Positions 5,848 through 14,607 of a stretch of 22,805 nucleotides of DNA are shown one piece after another. Below the pieces are notes generated by a model, which was not told where the DNA came from, did not search any database, and was given only the letters and a program-made list of their open reading frames with translations. The translations under genes were made by a program, and so were the position numbers. The DNA is from a virus: positions 1 to 22,805 of IMG/VR virus record IMGVR_UViG_3300031705_000056; one strand, given 5' to 3'. Numbering within the stretch: position 1 is the first letter of the stretch; each line of letters opens with the position of its first letter.

Positions 5848-7300
5848 AGAGAAGCATTCCGTTCCTGCTACACCCAAGGCAGACGCTTTTGACGTTGAGT
5901 TTGCACAAGAGGTTGTTTTTAAGCCAAACCCTGGCCCACAGACAGATTTTCTAGGTGCATCAGAGCGAGAGGTTCTATATGGAGGTTCAGCAGGTGGTGG
6001 TAAATCATATGCTATGCTTGCAGACCCTTTACATGGTTTAAATCATCCTAACTTTTCAGGATTACTTGTACGACATACTACAGAAGAACTAAGGGAACTT
6101 ATCCAGAAATCTCAGGAGCTATACCCTCGTGCCGTACCGGGAATCAAGTGGTCAGAGCGTAAATCACAATGGACTTCTCCTCAGGGCGGTAGGCTCTGGA
6201 TGTCTTACTTGGATAAAGATACAGATGTTACCCGTTACCAAGGGCAGGCATTTAATTGGATCGGTTTTGACGAACTTACACAATGGGCTAGCCCTTACGC
6301 TTGGGACTATATGAGAAGTCGCTTAAGATCGGCACATTCTAATGAAATTGGCCTCTACATGAGAGCCACTACAAACCCCGGAGGAAACGGTCATAGCTGG
6401 GTTAAAAAAATGTTTATTGATCCGGGCGCGTCAAGTAAAGCGTTCTGGGCAACACATGTTGAATCGGGTGAAACAATTAGGTTCCCCAAAGGACATAGTA
6501 AAGAAGGTCAGCCTCTATTTAAAAGACGCTTTATTCCTGCCTCTTTATTCGATAATCCGTACTTGGCTGAGTCGGGAGACTATGAAGCGATGCTTCTTTC
6601 TCTTCCTGAGCATCAGCGTAAGCAGTTACTGGAAGGTAATTGGGATGTTAATGAGGGTGCCGCTTTTCCAGAGTTTGATCGAAAGATACACGTTATTGAA
6701 CAATTCGACATCCCTGAGTCTTGGACAAGGTTTCGGGCTTGTGATTATGGGTATGGTTCTTACACTGGTGTTGTTTGGTTTGCTGTAAGCCCTGATGAAC
6801 AACTAATCGTATATCGTGAGATGTATAACTCTAAAGTTACTGCTTCTGATCTTGCAGATTTGATACTTGAAGCTGAAGCAAGTGATGGTGGCATACGTTA
6901 TGGAGTTCTTGATAGCTCTCTATGGCATAATCGTGGCGATACAGGCCCTTCACTGGCTGAGCAGATGATCCACAAGGGGTGCCGCTGGCGTCCATCAGAC
7001 AGGTCACGTGGCTCTCGTATTGCAGGAAAGAACGAAATACATAGGCGATTACAGGTTGATGATTTTACAGAAAAGCCACGTATTGTGTTTATGAACAACT
7101 GCACTAACATTATTGCACAACTACCTAGTATACCACTGGACAAGAGAAACCTAGAAGACGTTGATACCAACGCAGAGGATCACTTATATGACGCTCTACG
7201 TTATGGAATTATGACAAGACCACGAAGCAGCATATGGGATTTTAACCCAGAAAAACAACGCTCAGGTTTCCAAGCATCAGACCCCAGCTTCGGCTATTAA
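5720..7300 (+). CDS. terL: Terminase large subunit (ATPase-nuclease)
   Basis: 526 residues from a TTG at 5720. The Walker A motif GGSAGGGKS is at 88-96, Walker B FNWIGFDE at 178-185 (Asp184, Glu185), and the coupling motif ATTNPGG at 216-222. The RNase H-like nuclease has its acidic residues in RACDYGYG (Asp342), GVLDSS (Asp398) and AEDHLYDALRYG (Asp487/Asp491). This motor pumps DNA into the procapsid through the portal and cuts the concatemer. The first 60 residues are a basic, low-complexity tail overlapping the preceding gene; a GTG at 5816 is an alternative start. The length is normal for the family. The portal gene follows after 11 bases. Confidence 0.93.
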   Translation: MSKDVRHQLQLNASLPEGSKKRSRKSKSLKKAVSEATVSAKIEEKHSVPATPKADAFDVEFAQEVVFKPNPGPQTDFLGASEREVLYGGSAGGGKSYAMLADPLHGLNHPNFSGLLVRHTTEELRELIQKSQELYPRAVPGIKWSERKSQWTSPQGGRLWMSYLDKDTDVTRYQGQAFNWIGFDELTQWASPYAWDYMRSRLRSAHSNEIGLYMRATTNPGGNGHSWVKKMFIDPGASSKAFWATHVESGETIRFPKGHSKEGQPLFKRRFIPASLFDNPYLAESGDYEAMLLSLPEHQRKQLLEGNWDVNEGAAFPEFDRKIHVIEQFDIPESWTRFRACDYGYGSYTGVVWFAVSPDEQLIVYREMYNSKVTASDLADLILEAEASDGGIRYGVLDSSLWHNRGDTGPSLAEQMIHKGCRWRPSDRSRGSRIAGKNEIHRRLQVDDFTEKPRIVFMNNCTNIIAQLPSIPLDKRNLEDVDTNAEDHLYDALRYGIMTRPRSSIWDFNPEKQRSGFQASDPSFGY

Positions 7301-7311
7301 GGAAAAAGAAC

Positions 7312-9444
7312 ATGGCAGAGATTAACGAACTTTCGTTTGAGACAGACGATGTAACAGCAGCAGAGGATACCAAGGATAGCATCTTTAAAGAAGCTTCTAG
7401 TGTTGTTAGTTTTGTACAGTCACGGTTCTCACGCTCTGAAGACTCAAGGCGTTCAGATGAAGATCGTTGGCTTAAAGCTTACAGAAACTACCGTGGCCTC
7501 TATAGCTCTAGCGTAAAGTTTACTGATACTGAGAAGTCTCGTGTGTTTGTTAAAGTTACTAAGACTAAGACACTTGCTGCTTATGGTTCTATCACAGATG
7601 TACTATTCGGTAACAACAAGTTCCCTATGACTGTTGACCCTTCTATTCTTCCAGACGGGGTAGCAGAAGCAGTACACATTAATATTGACCCTGCTGCTGC
7701 ATCTGCTGGTAAAGCCTTAGATGCTGTAACACAACAGCCTGCTCCTAGGCCTTACCTTATTGGCCCTGACACTAAGCTACTTCCCGGAGAAACACTTAGT
7801 ACCCTATCTGAACGATTAGGTCCTCTTTCAGGTAAGCTAGGACCAGTTAGTGATAAGCTAATTGAGGGTGACGGTACTACACCAAGCACAGTTACTTTTC
7901 ATCCTGCATTGATTGCAGCTAAGAAGATGGAAAAGAAGATACATGACCAGCTAGATGAATCAGGTGCATCTGTTCACCTACGTTCTATGGCTTTTGAGAT
8001 GTCTCTACTTGGAACAGGTGTCATGAAAGGCCCCTTTGCTATAGATAAAGAATATCCTAATTGGGATGAAGAGGGTGAGTACTCCCCTATAGTTAAAACA
8101 GTACCACAGACAAATCACGTATCATGCTGGAACTTCTACCCTGATCCAGAAGCAGCTTCTATGGATGATGCAGAATACATCATTGAACGCCACAAGATGT
8201 CACGCACACAATTACGTGGACTTAAGAACCGCCCATACTTCATGAAAGATGCTTTGGCCACGGCTATAGATAAAGGCCCTGACTATGTGCAGAAGCACTG
8301 GGAAATGGCTATGGAAGATGATGAAACCACACCTGATTCAGAACGCTGGGAAGTATTAGAGTTCTGGGGTTTCGTGGACGTAGCTATACTTGAAGTTCAT
8401 GGTGTTAAGATACCACGTGAATACAAAGACTTAGATGAACTTAACTGTAATATATGGGTTTGTAATGGTGAAGTGCTTCGTTTTGTACTTAACCCATTCA
8501 AGCCTACACGTATTCCATACTATGCAGTACCCTATGAGCACAATCCTTATAGCTTCTTTGGCATTGGTATAGCTGAGAATATGGATGACACACAAACTTT
8601 AATGAACGGTTTTATGCGTTTAGCGATTGATAATGCTGCACTTTCTGGCAATCTTATCATTGAGATAGACGAAACTAATCTCGTTCCCGGACAAGACCTT
8701 TCAGTATACCCCGGAAAAATCTTTAAACGCCAAGGGGGCGCTCCCGGACAGGCAATATTTGGCACCAAGTTTCCCAATGTAGCCCAAGAAAACATGCAAC
8801 TCTTTGATAAAGCACGAGTACTTGCTGATGAATCTACTGGTTTCCCTAGTTTTGCTCATGGGCAAACAGGAGTTTCAGGTGTCGGAAGAACAGCTTCTGG
8901 CATTAGTATGCTCATGTCTGCTGCTAATGGTTCTATTCGAGCAGTAGTAAAGAACGTTGATGACTATCTTATACGACCAATGGGTAAAGCATTCTTTGCT
9001 TTCAACATGCAGTTTGATTTTGATGAGACTATTCGGGGTGACTTAGAAGTTCGTGCCTCTGGTACAGAAAGCCTTATGGCTAATGAAGTACGCTCACAAA
9101 GGTTGATGCAATTCCTGCAAGTAGCACAGAACCCAGTACTAGCTCCTTTTGCTAAAATGGACTACATAATTCGTGAGATTGCTAAGTCTATGGACCTTGA
9201 CCCTGATAAGGTTACCAACTCTATGCAGGATGCCGCTATCCAAGCAGAAATCCTCAAAGGCTTTCAGGCCCCTCTCCCTGCCGCTACAGGCCCTGAAGGC
9301 GCTCCAATGCCCCAAGGTGGCCAAGAACCTCAAGGACAAGGCCCAGCAGGCGTACAGGACACCACAGGAAGCGGTGGCGCTCAGATGGGCATAGGTACAG
9401 CACCAACTCCGGGCGAACAAGGGTTCAGTGGCAATGTCGCTTAA
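7312..9444 (+). CDS. Portal protein (P22-like)
   Basis: 710 residues, close to the 725 of P22 gp1, preceded by AAGGAAA. It forms the dodecameric ring at one capsid vertex through which DNA passes. Typical segments are DRWLKAYRNYRGLY (51-64), the wing/stem region with VKTVPQTNHVSCWNFYPDPE, RIPYYAVPYEHNPYSFFGIG, and SGVGRTASGISMLMSAANGS before the C-terminal helices. Residues about 125-197 look like an insertion of low complexity containing three heptapeptides, LSERLGP, LSGKLGP and VSDKLIE (165-185). The last 50 residues are rich in Gly, Pro and Gln and probably disordered. The 3' end overlaps the next small gene by 17 bases. Confidence 0.9.
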   Translation: MAEINELSFETDDVTAAEDTKDSIFKEASSVVSFVQSRFSRSEDSRRSDEDRWLKAYRNYRGLYSSSVKFTDTEKSRVFVKVTKTKTLAAYGSITDVLFGNNKFPMTVDPSILPDGVAEAVHINIDPAAASAGKALDAVTQQPAPRPYLIGPDTKLLPGETLSTLSERLGPLSGKLGPVSDKLIEGDGTTPSTVTFHPALIAAKKMEKKIHDQLDESGASVHLRSMAFEMSLLGTGVMKGPFAIDKEYPNWDEEGEYSPIVKTVPQTNHVSCWNFYPDPEAASMDDAEYIIERHKMSRTQLRGLKNRPYFMKDALATAIDKGPDYVQKHWEMAMEDDETTPDSERWEVLEFWGFVDVAILEVHGVKIPREYKDLDELNCNIWVCNGEVLRFVLNPFKPTRIPYYAVPYEHNPYSFFGIGIAENMDDTQTLMNGFMRLAIDNAALSGNLIIEIDETNLVPGQDLSVYPGKIFKRQGGAPGQAIFGTKFPNVAQENMQLFDKARVLADESTGFPSFAHGQTGVSGVGRTASGISMLMSAANGSIRAVVKNVDDYLIRPMGKAFFAFNMQFDFDETIRGDLEVRASGTESLMANEVRSQRLMQFLQVAQNPVLAPFAKMDYIIREIAKSMDLDPDKVTNSMQDAAIQAEILKGFQAPLPAATGPEGAPMPQGGQEPQGQGPAGVQDTTGSGGAQMGIGTAPTPGEQGFSGNVA

Positions 9445-9631
9445 GAAGCTCGTAAACGATAAAGAACTATGGGATGCATTTACTCAAGAGTTAGAAGGGT
9501 GCATCTCACAGCAACACAAAAGTATTGAGAATATATCTGACCCTGTTGAAATGTATCGCTCTCAAGGTAAAATCTCAGCATACCGTAACTTGAAGTATTT
9601 AAGGGACAAAGTGAACATGGACAATGGCTAA
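9428..9631 (+). CDS. Hypothetical small protein between portal and virion protein
   Basis: 67 residues from GTG 9428 (MAMSLKKLVNDKELWDAFTQ...), or 65 from the ATG at 9434. It is charged, probably two or three helices, ending RNLKYLRDKVNMDNG. It overlaps the portal end (17 bases) and the next start (8 bases), so it sits in a fully coupled run. I recall similar short proteins just after marine phage portals, without a known role. Position suggests a head or connector accessory factor, but nothing in the sequence proves it. Confidence 0.6.
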   Translation: MAMSLKKLVNDKELWDAFTQELEGCISQQHKSIENISDPVEMYRSQGKISAYRNLKYLRDKVNMDNG

Positions 9632-12284
9632 TGTAGATGCACAAACTGATGCGGCTATGGCTGAATCACTTGTTAATAAGCCTGTTAGAGGTGACAGGGC
9701 TGGTGTTATAGCCAGTGGTAAAGTTAAGGATGAGAAATCACCAACCTTATTAGACGCCGCTACCTTTGTTGCTGAGATGACACCTATCATTGGTGACGTT
9801 ATGGCAGCTAAAGATGTCTGGGACGAGATACAACGGGAAGATACTAACTGGGGCTATGTTGGTGCCTTAGGTGGTGCAGCCATCATAGGTCTTATACCTG
9901 GATTAGGTGATGCAGCAGCTGCAGCTATTAAGGCTGGAGCTAAGAAGGGCCTAGGTATTGCAAAGCGTATTGAGGTTGATCCTAACGCAATGGGTTCTGG
10001 TCTTGGTAATGTACGGTTAAAGCCTGAAATAGATGATGTAGCAGAAGCTGCTGCTCTCTTAGATAGTACTGAAGCTATTTCGACATGGCGAAAAGCTAAT
10101 AAGATACCAGAGAGTAAACGCCAAGCAAATACAGAAGCCGCTAAAGCCGCTGCAGAAGATTTATATCAAGGCAATATTACTTCTAAAGAAGCTAGGCGTA
10201 TTCTTAAAGAAGAACTGCCTGTTACTTCTATATACACAGCAGAGACAATGCCCTCATTTCCTACTGTTACACAGGTAGCAGGCTCCTTAGGTAAGAAGGT
10301 ACAAAAGACAGGTGTCATAGGAGTAAAAGGTTTTGAAATCCCTGCAGGCACTCGTGTGGGTTCTAGGTTAGATATACCTGCATATAACGACTACGATACT
10401 TGGGTGGTATCTATTCACGATGGAAAGAATGATGTTAAAGGCTCTGTACTAGGTTATGGCCAAGCTGTTCGCCTTAAAAACATTAAGTTTGGTTCTGAGT
10501 CAGAAATTGCCTTGGATATTGCTAGAGGTAAAGCACGTTTAAAAGGCTCTAAAGCAGGAACAGATGTTCCAGAAAAATCTATGCCCAAAGCTACTATTGC
10601 TCGTGTATATGGTGACTATGTACCAGAAGACCCTTATGCCCTTCAGGAGCAGGCACGTAAGCTTTTGTCTGACCCTGAGTGGACACAGGTAGGTATGAAT
10701 CCTTACAGGCAGAGTAACTTCTACGATAAGAGTACAGGAATGCCTGTGTTTGAGGCTGATGAGGTCATTCAAATAGGCCCATTAGTATTAGCTAGGGGGG
10801 TAAAGAAGCCTACTAGAGCACAATTAAGAGAGCTTGCTGTTAGAACTAAAGACGGTAAGATTAGACTATTCAACAAGGGTGGAGCAGTAATGAATGAGCA
10901 AATGGACATGGCTTTCGCAATAGGCGGTTTAGCAGAAGACGTAGACCCAGTGTCAGGCAATGCTGTACCCGTAGGGTCTATGCCAGAAGAAGTACGAGAT
11001 GATATCCCTGCTCAACTGAGTGAGGGTGAGTATGTTGTACCTGCTGATGTAGTACGCTTCTTTGGTGTTAAGTTCTTCGAGGATATTCGTGCTGAAGCTA
11101 AACAAGGCTATGCTCAGATGGAATCTGATGGTCGTATTGGTGGTGAGCCTGTTGGTGGTATGGAGATGGGTGGTGATGAGTTACCCTTTGATGTATCAGA
11201 ACTAGAGATGGTTGACGATAGTGAGCCAGAGCAACCTATGATGAATAAGGGTGGTTACATCTCTGGTTATTCTGATGGAGGTTATAACCCTTACGCATCC
11301 TCTACAGGTGGTTTTGAGATACGCACTTTCCTTGGTCCAGATGGTCAAAAGGTCTTTGTACAGTTTATGAATGGTGAGCCTCTTACACCTGTTCCTGCAG
11401 GGTTTACTCCTGAAGGTGCCGCTGCAGAGCAAGTAGCTGAACAGGTTGCCACATCTGCTGCTACAGGTACTACTTCGGCGGCTGGTGTTCCAGACTCTTA
11501 TTATGCACCGGGTGGAGACAACGATCAAAATAACTTTAGGGATGAAATGGTTGTTGGTGAATCTATTGATTGGACCACAGCACAGCCTGATAAGTTTCTA
11601 GAAGTTTATGGTCAAATGACAGGTGTTGGTAACAAGTTTGCAGGTGCTGCTACTGTCTTTGGTGGATTAGGTCTTGGCATAGCTATGAAGGGCATTATGA
11701 AACTACAGGCTAATGCTATGCTTAGTGGTGTAACCGCTCAGATTGATGCTCTTAATGAATCTGGTGAAGATGCTACAAAGCTTGAAGAAGTACGCTTCAT
11801 CATGCAAGGTAAAAACGCTGATGGCTCCGAAAAAGAAGATGATGATGGCCGTAACTTTATGGAGAATATAACATCAGGTGATACCTATAAAGGCAATAGC
11901 TTTACAGAGTCTATTGCTAACATGTTTACTCCAGGAGATGGAAAACAGTACATAAATGGTATCCTTTACGATACAAAGGGGGAAACAAATAAACGAATAG
12001 AGCCGGGTATTATGAACAGTACTTCTAATGACACAGCTGCACCTGTTGTTGAAACTAATAGCAACGGCGGTGGAAACAACGGCGATAGCAACGGCAATGA
12101 CACTGTTCCCATAGTTGTACCTCCCAAAGCGACTAGGCCTGCTGTAGTACTTCCTCCTGCTTCTACATACGACAAAATGGTCGAGAATAAAAAAGCAAAA
12201 GCAAAACTAGCAGACATAACAAGTGGTAAAAACACTACTGGTAAGACTGGATTTGCTAAAGGTGGATTGATGAAGAAGAAATAA
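9624..12284 (+). CDS. Large virion-type protein with pretoxin-like hydrophobic segment
   Basis: 886 residues between portal and scaffold. Residues 50-107 (AEMTPIIGDVMAAKDVWDEI through GALGGAAIIGLIPGLGDAAA and KAGAKK) are hydrophobic/glycine-rich and resemble the membrane-associated 'P(I/V)GD...PGLGDA' segment before toxin domains of polymorphic toxins. Residues 240-390 hold a folded region ending WTQVGMNPYRQSNFYDKSTG with ADEVIQIGPLVLARG, a module I recall from large multi-domain phage proteins. Residues 460-510 (AQLSEGEYVVPADVVRFFGV, then KFFEDIRAEAKQGY) form another recurring marine-phage segment. A second Gly-rich hydrophobic stretch is at 669-690 and an Asn/Gly/Pro linker at 810-845. KGG motifs recur at 418, 542 and 879. 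It may be an ejected or internal virion protein; no catalytic residues are assigned. Confidence 0.65.
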   Translation: MANVDAQTDAAMAESLVNKPVRGDRAGVIASGKVKDEKSPTLLDAATFVAEMTPIIGDVMAAKDVWDEIQREDTNWGYVGALGGAAIIGLIPGLGDAAAAAIKAGAKKGLGIAKRIEVDPNAMGSGLGNVRLKPEIDDVAEAAALLDSTEAISTWRKANKIPESKRQANTEAAKAAAEDLYQGNITSKEARRILKEELPVTSIYTAETMPSFPTVTQVAGSLGKKVQKTGVIGVKGFEIPAGTRVGSRLDIPAYNDYDTWVVSIHDGKNDVKGSVLGYGQAVRLKNIKFGSESEIALDIARGKARLKGSKAGTDVPEKSMPKATIARVYGDYVPEDPYALQEQARKLLSDPEWTQVGMNPYRQSNFYDKSTGMPVFEADEVIQIGPLVLARGVKKPTRAQLRELAVRTKDGKIRLFNKGGAVMNEQMDMAFAIGGLAEDVDPVSGNAVPVGSMPEEVRDDIPAQLSEGEYVVPADVVRFFGVKFFEDIRAEAKQGYAQMESDGRIGGEPVGGMEMGGDELPFDVSELEMVDDSEPEQPMMNKGGYISGYSDGGYNPYASSTGGFEIRTFLGPDGQKVFVQFMNGEPLTPVPAGFTPEGAAAEQVAEQVATSAATGTTSAAGVPDSYYAPGGDNDQNNFRDEMVVGESIDWTTAQPDKFLEVYGQMTGVGNKFAGAATVFGGLGLGIAMKGIMKLQANAMLSGVTAQIDALNESGEDATKLEEVRFIMQGKNADGSEKEDDDGRNFMENITSGDTYKGNSFTESIANMFTPGDGKQYINGILYDTKGETNKRIEPGIMNSTSNDTAAPVVETNSNGGGNNGDSNGNDTVPIVVPPKATRPAVVLPPASTYDKMVENKKAKAKLADITSGKNTTGKTGFAKGGLMKKK

Positions 12285-12353
12285 CACTACCAGACTACCA
12301 CTATAATTATAAGGCTACCCAGCTACGGCTGGCCCCAACACAAGGATAAAAAC
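12285..12353 (+). promoter_or_regulatory. Gap before scaffold gene with UACG-tetraloop hairpin
   Basis: A hairpin CCAGC-UACG-GCUGG lies at 12319-12332. The loop and its C-G closing pair fit the very stable UNCG class, but no U-run follows, so it is not a good terminator; it could protect or process the mRNA. The ribosome-binding site AAGGAT before the scaffold start at 12354 lies just downstream. Confidence 0.45.
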
Positions 12354-13292
12354 ATGTCGGAAGCCCAACTGCAGACTAATTCTGCGTCACACCAACGTAA
12401 TGCAAACCGTGTTAAAATGGATGAAGAGGAACTAAAAGCCCTACTCAAAGAAGCGGGGGTAGATACAGAGGCCCCAGATGAAGACGCTGAAGAAACCACC
12501 CAAGAGGAACCCAATAGCACGGAGCCTGTCGAACCCATTGTTCAGGCAGAGAGTAGTCCCGAACAAGAAGAAGAACCAAAAGCTGAAGCACAAGATGAAG
12601 ATTTAAGTTCAGAGGAAAAGAACTTCAAGAAACGTTATGGTGATCTTAGGCGGCACTCTCAAGAGAAAGACAAAGAGTTCCAAGCAAAGGTGGATAAACT
12701 AACATCTCAACTTGATGCTGCATCAAAGAATGAGCTTGTACTACCTAAGTCTGAAGATGAAGTAGAGGCTTGGGCTAAGAAGTATCCTGATGTTGCTGGT
12801 ATGGTAGAGGCTATTGCTGATAAGAAAGCTAATGAACGTTCATCTGAGCTAGATAGTCGTCTTAAAGAAGTTGAGAAGCTACGCACACAGGCTCGTAAAG
12901 AGAAGTCCGAAGCAGAGCTTATGTACCTGCACCCAGACTTTGCAGACATCCGTGAAGATGATACATTCCATAAATGGGCAGAAGAACAACCCAAAGTGGT
13001 ACAAGATGCATTATACGATAATATGGATGACGTTAAGTCTGTAGCACGTGTACTAGACCTGTATAAGTCAGATAAAGGCATTAAGACAACTAAAATAACT
13101 TCCACTGCTGATAAGGATGCAGCTACCTCAATTAAAGGTAAACGCACCGTAGTGGATGCAAATGACTCTTCAACCTATCTAAGAGAATCACAGATAGCGA
13201 AGATGTCTATTAAAGAATACGAGAAGCGACAAGATGAAATCATGGACGCTCAACGTAAAGGCAAGTTTATTTACGATATGTCAAAGAATTAG
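12354..13292 (+). CDS. Capsid scaffolding protein
   Basis: 312 residues directly upstream of the major capsid gene. Residues 20-85 are extremely acidic and low complexity (DEEELKALLK, EDAEETTQEEPN). Next come a charged coiled coil (about 85-120 and 155-195), then MYLHPDFADIREDDTFHKWA and VQDALYDNMDDVKSVARVLD, and a basic C-terminus (SIKEYEKRQDEIMDAQRKGK). The acidic, helical build with a basic end that can bind the capsid shell is that of scaffolds of P22/T7-type phages, which organise the procapsid and are removed before packaging. Sequence similarity between such families is low, so the call rests on composition, order and these marine-phage motifs. A consensus-like -35 begins two bases after its stop. 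Confidence 0.82.
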   Translation: MSEAQLQTNSASHQRNANRVKMDEEELKALLKEAGVDTEAPDEDAEETTQEEPNSTEPVEPIVQAESSPEQEEEPKAEAQDEDLSSEEKNFKKRYGDLRRHSQEKDKEFQAKVDKLTSQLDAASKNELVLPKSEDEVEAWAKKYPDVAGMVEAIADKKANERSSELDSRLKEVEKLRTQARKEKSEAELMYLHPDFADIREDDTFHKWAEEQPKVVQDALYDNMDDVKSVARVLDLYKSDKGIKTTKITSTADKDAATSIKGKRTVVDANDSSTYLRESQIAKMSIKEYEKRQDEIMDAQRKGKFIYDMSKN

Positions 13293-13293
13293 T

Positions 13294-13321
13294 TTGACAT
13301 TACTTGATTAGTAGATAAAAC
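13294..13321 (+). promoter_or_regulatory. Candidate promoter for the major capsid gene
   Basis: TTGACA, the exact sigma70 -35 hexamer, lies at 13294-13299. TAAAAC (4 of 6 to the -10 consensus) lies at 13316-13321 after a 16-base spacer. It starts two bases after the scaffold stop and lies 240 bp upstream of the capsid gene. The -10 is imperfect, so the call is moderate. Confidence 0.45.
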
Positions 13322-13326
13322 TATAG

Positions 13327-13371
13327 GCATGTACAGTGTTATTGTGGACAACATAACTCTGACATGCTTTT
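13327..13371 (+). terminator. Long imperfect hairpin followed by UUUU in capsid leader
   Basis: The arms pair as GCATGT/ACATGC, CAG/CTG and GTTAT/ATAAC (14 bp in all) with one bulged A and one T-T mismatch around a 10-base loop. The stem spans 13327-13367 and TTTT follows. It could be an intrinsic terminator with partial read-through, or a leader structure that stabilises the capsid mRNA if the promoter just upstream is used. Confidence 0.5.
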
Positions 13372-13538
13372 AACTAAGCACTCCCACACAAAAAAGAACT
13401 ACCTCAGATTATAGGCCCAGCGCTCCAAGGATGGCAATTCTAAGAGCAAAGCTGACTACCCTAATAAGAAGAGCCTCTTTTCAGTGAATATGTAGTGTCT
13501 ATTTCTTACAAGCCACATATCTTTGAAAGGATTTTCTC
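13372..13538 (+). other. Remainder of the capsid gene leader
   Basis: No frame of note is present. The stretch ends in GAAAGGA, a strong ribosome-binding site ahead of the capsid ATG at 13539. I see no tRNA and no further hairpin that I can support. Confidence 0.5.
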
Positions 13539-14594
13539 ATGGCTATAGCATCCGCTTCAGGCGGCTTTAACGGTAACTTTTCTCCTGTTATCTATTCTAA
13601 GCAAGCACAAATTGCACTGCGTAAAGCAGCTGTAACTAATGCAATCACAAACAACTCTTACTTTGGTGAGATTGCTAACCAAGGCGATACAGTTCGCATT
13701 CAGAAAGAGCCAGACGTAACTGTCAATGCTCTTCAGCGTCACACTGCCATCACTGCTGAAAAGCTTGATGACACAGACTTCTCCTTGACCATCGACAAAG
13801 CAAACTACTTTGCATTCAAGATGGATGACATCGAAGAGCAGTTTTCCAACGTTGACCACGCTTCTTTGGCTGCTGATCGTGCAGCATATAAGATGGCTGA
13901 CGCAATGGACGTAGACTGCTTGTCATACATGACAGGTCACACTACTGCTGGCGAGTTCATCACCACTGTTAATGGCGAAGCACAGCACCCAACAGCCGCA
14001 GCCTTAAATGGCGAATCACTTAAAGTCAACCAGCTAGACGCTATTGCGTTTGGTAACTTGACTATTGCTGGTTCCGCTACTGTTGGTGATTCTATCCCGT
14101 TGGCTCCACGCTTGCCGGGTGCAACTGCCCTGTCAGCAACAACTGTATCTCCATTGACTGTACTTGCCCGTATGGCTCGTAAGTTGGATACACAGAATGT
14201 AGATGCCCGTGGGCGTTATGTGATCCTCGACCCGGTGTTCATTGAAATGCTGAAAGACGAAGATTCACGTATGTTGAATGGTGACTTCGGTGGTGCTGGT
14301 CTGCAGAATGGTCTAGTGTTGAACAATATCCACGGCTTCCGTGTTTATTCGTCCAATTCTTTGCCAGCAAAAGGCACTGGTGCTGGTACTTCTGGTACAA
14401 CTGCACAGAACGATCACTACGGTATCATATTGGCTGGTCAGGACGAAGCTGTTGCTTCTGCTGAGCAAATCAATAAGGTAGAGAACTACCGTGACCAAGG
14501 TAGCTTTGCAGACATCGTTCGTGGTATGCATCTATACGGTCGCAAGATTCTGCGCCCAGAGGCACTGATCACAGCACGTTACAACGCTGCTTAA
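13539..14594 (+). CDS. Major capsid protein
   Basis: 351 residues, immediately after the scaffold gene. The opening MAIASASGGFNGNFSPVIYS, then KQAQIALRKAAVTNAITNNS, YFGEIANQGDTVRIQKEPDV and FSLTIDKANYFAFKMDDIEE match the N-arm and early core that I know from major capsid proteins of marine podoviruses with an HK97-type fold. Near the end, FADIVRGMHLYGRKILRPEA is the usual closing strand. There is no protease or decoration domain. GAAAGGA precedes the start. The gene stands alone: a 246-bp leader before it and a GC-rich hairpin after it. Its codons favour C-ending forms (GAC, ATC, TTC) more than the neighbours, as expected for the most abundant product. Confidence 0.88.
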   Translation: MAIASASGGFNGNFSPVIYSKQAQIALRKAAVTNAITNNSYFGEIANQGDTVRIQKEPDVTVNALQRHTAITAEKLDDTDFSLTIDKANYFAFKMDDIEEQFSNVDHASLAADRAAYKMADAMDVDCLSYMTGHTTAGEFITTVNGEAQHPTAAALNGESLKVNQLDAIAFGNLTIAGSATVGDSIPLAPRLPGATALSATTVSPLTVLARMARKLDTQNVDARGRYVILDPVFIEMLKDEDSRMLNGDFGGAGLQNGLVLNNIHGFRVYSSNSLPAKGTGAGTSGTTAQNDHYGIILAGQDEAVASAEQINKVENYRDQGSFADIVRGMHLYGRKILRPEALITARYNAA

Positions 14595-14607
14595 TCTAAC
14601 TAAAGTC

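Noticed and set aside
12707-13147. 146-codon open frame on the minus strand
   Set aside because: It lies entirely inside the scaffold gene, is Ser-rich from complementing Glu/Lys/Asp codons, and has no independent support.
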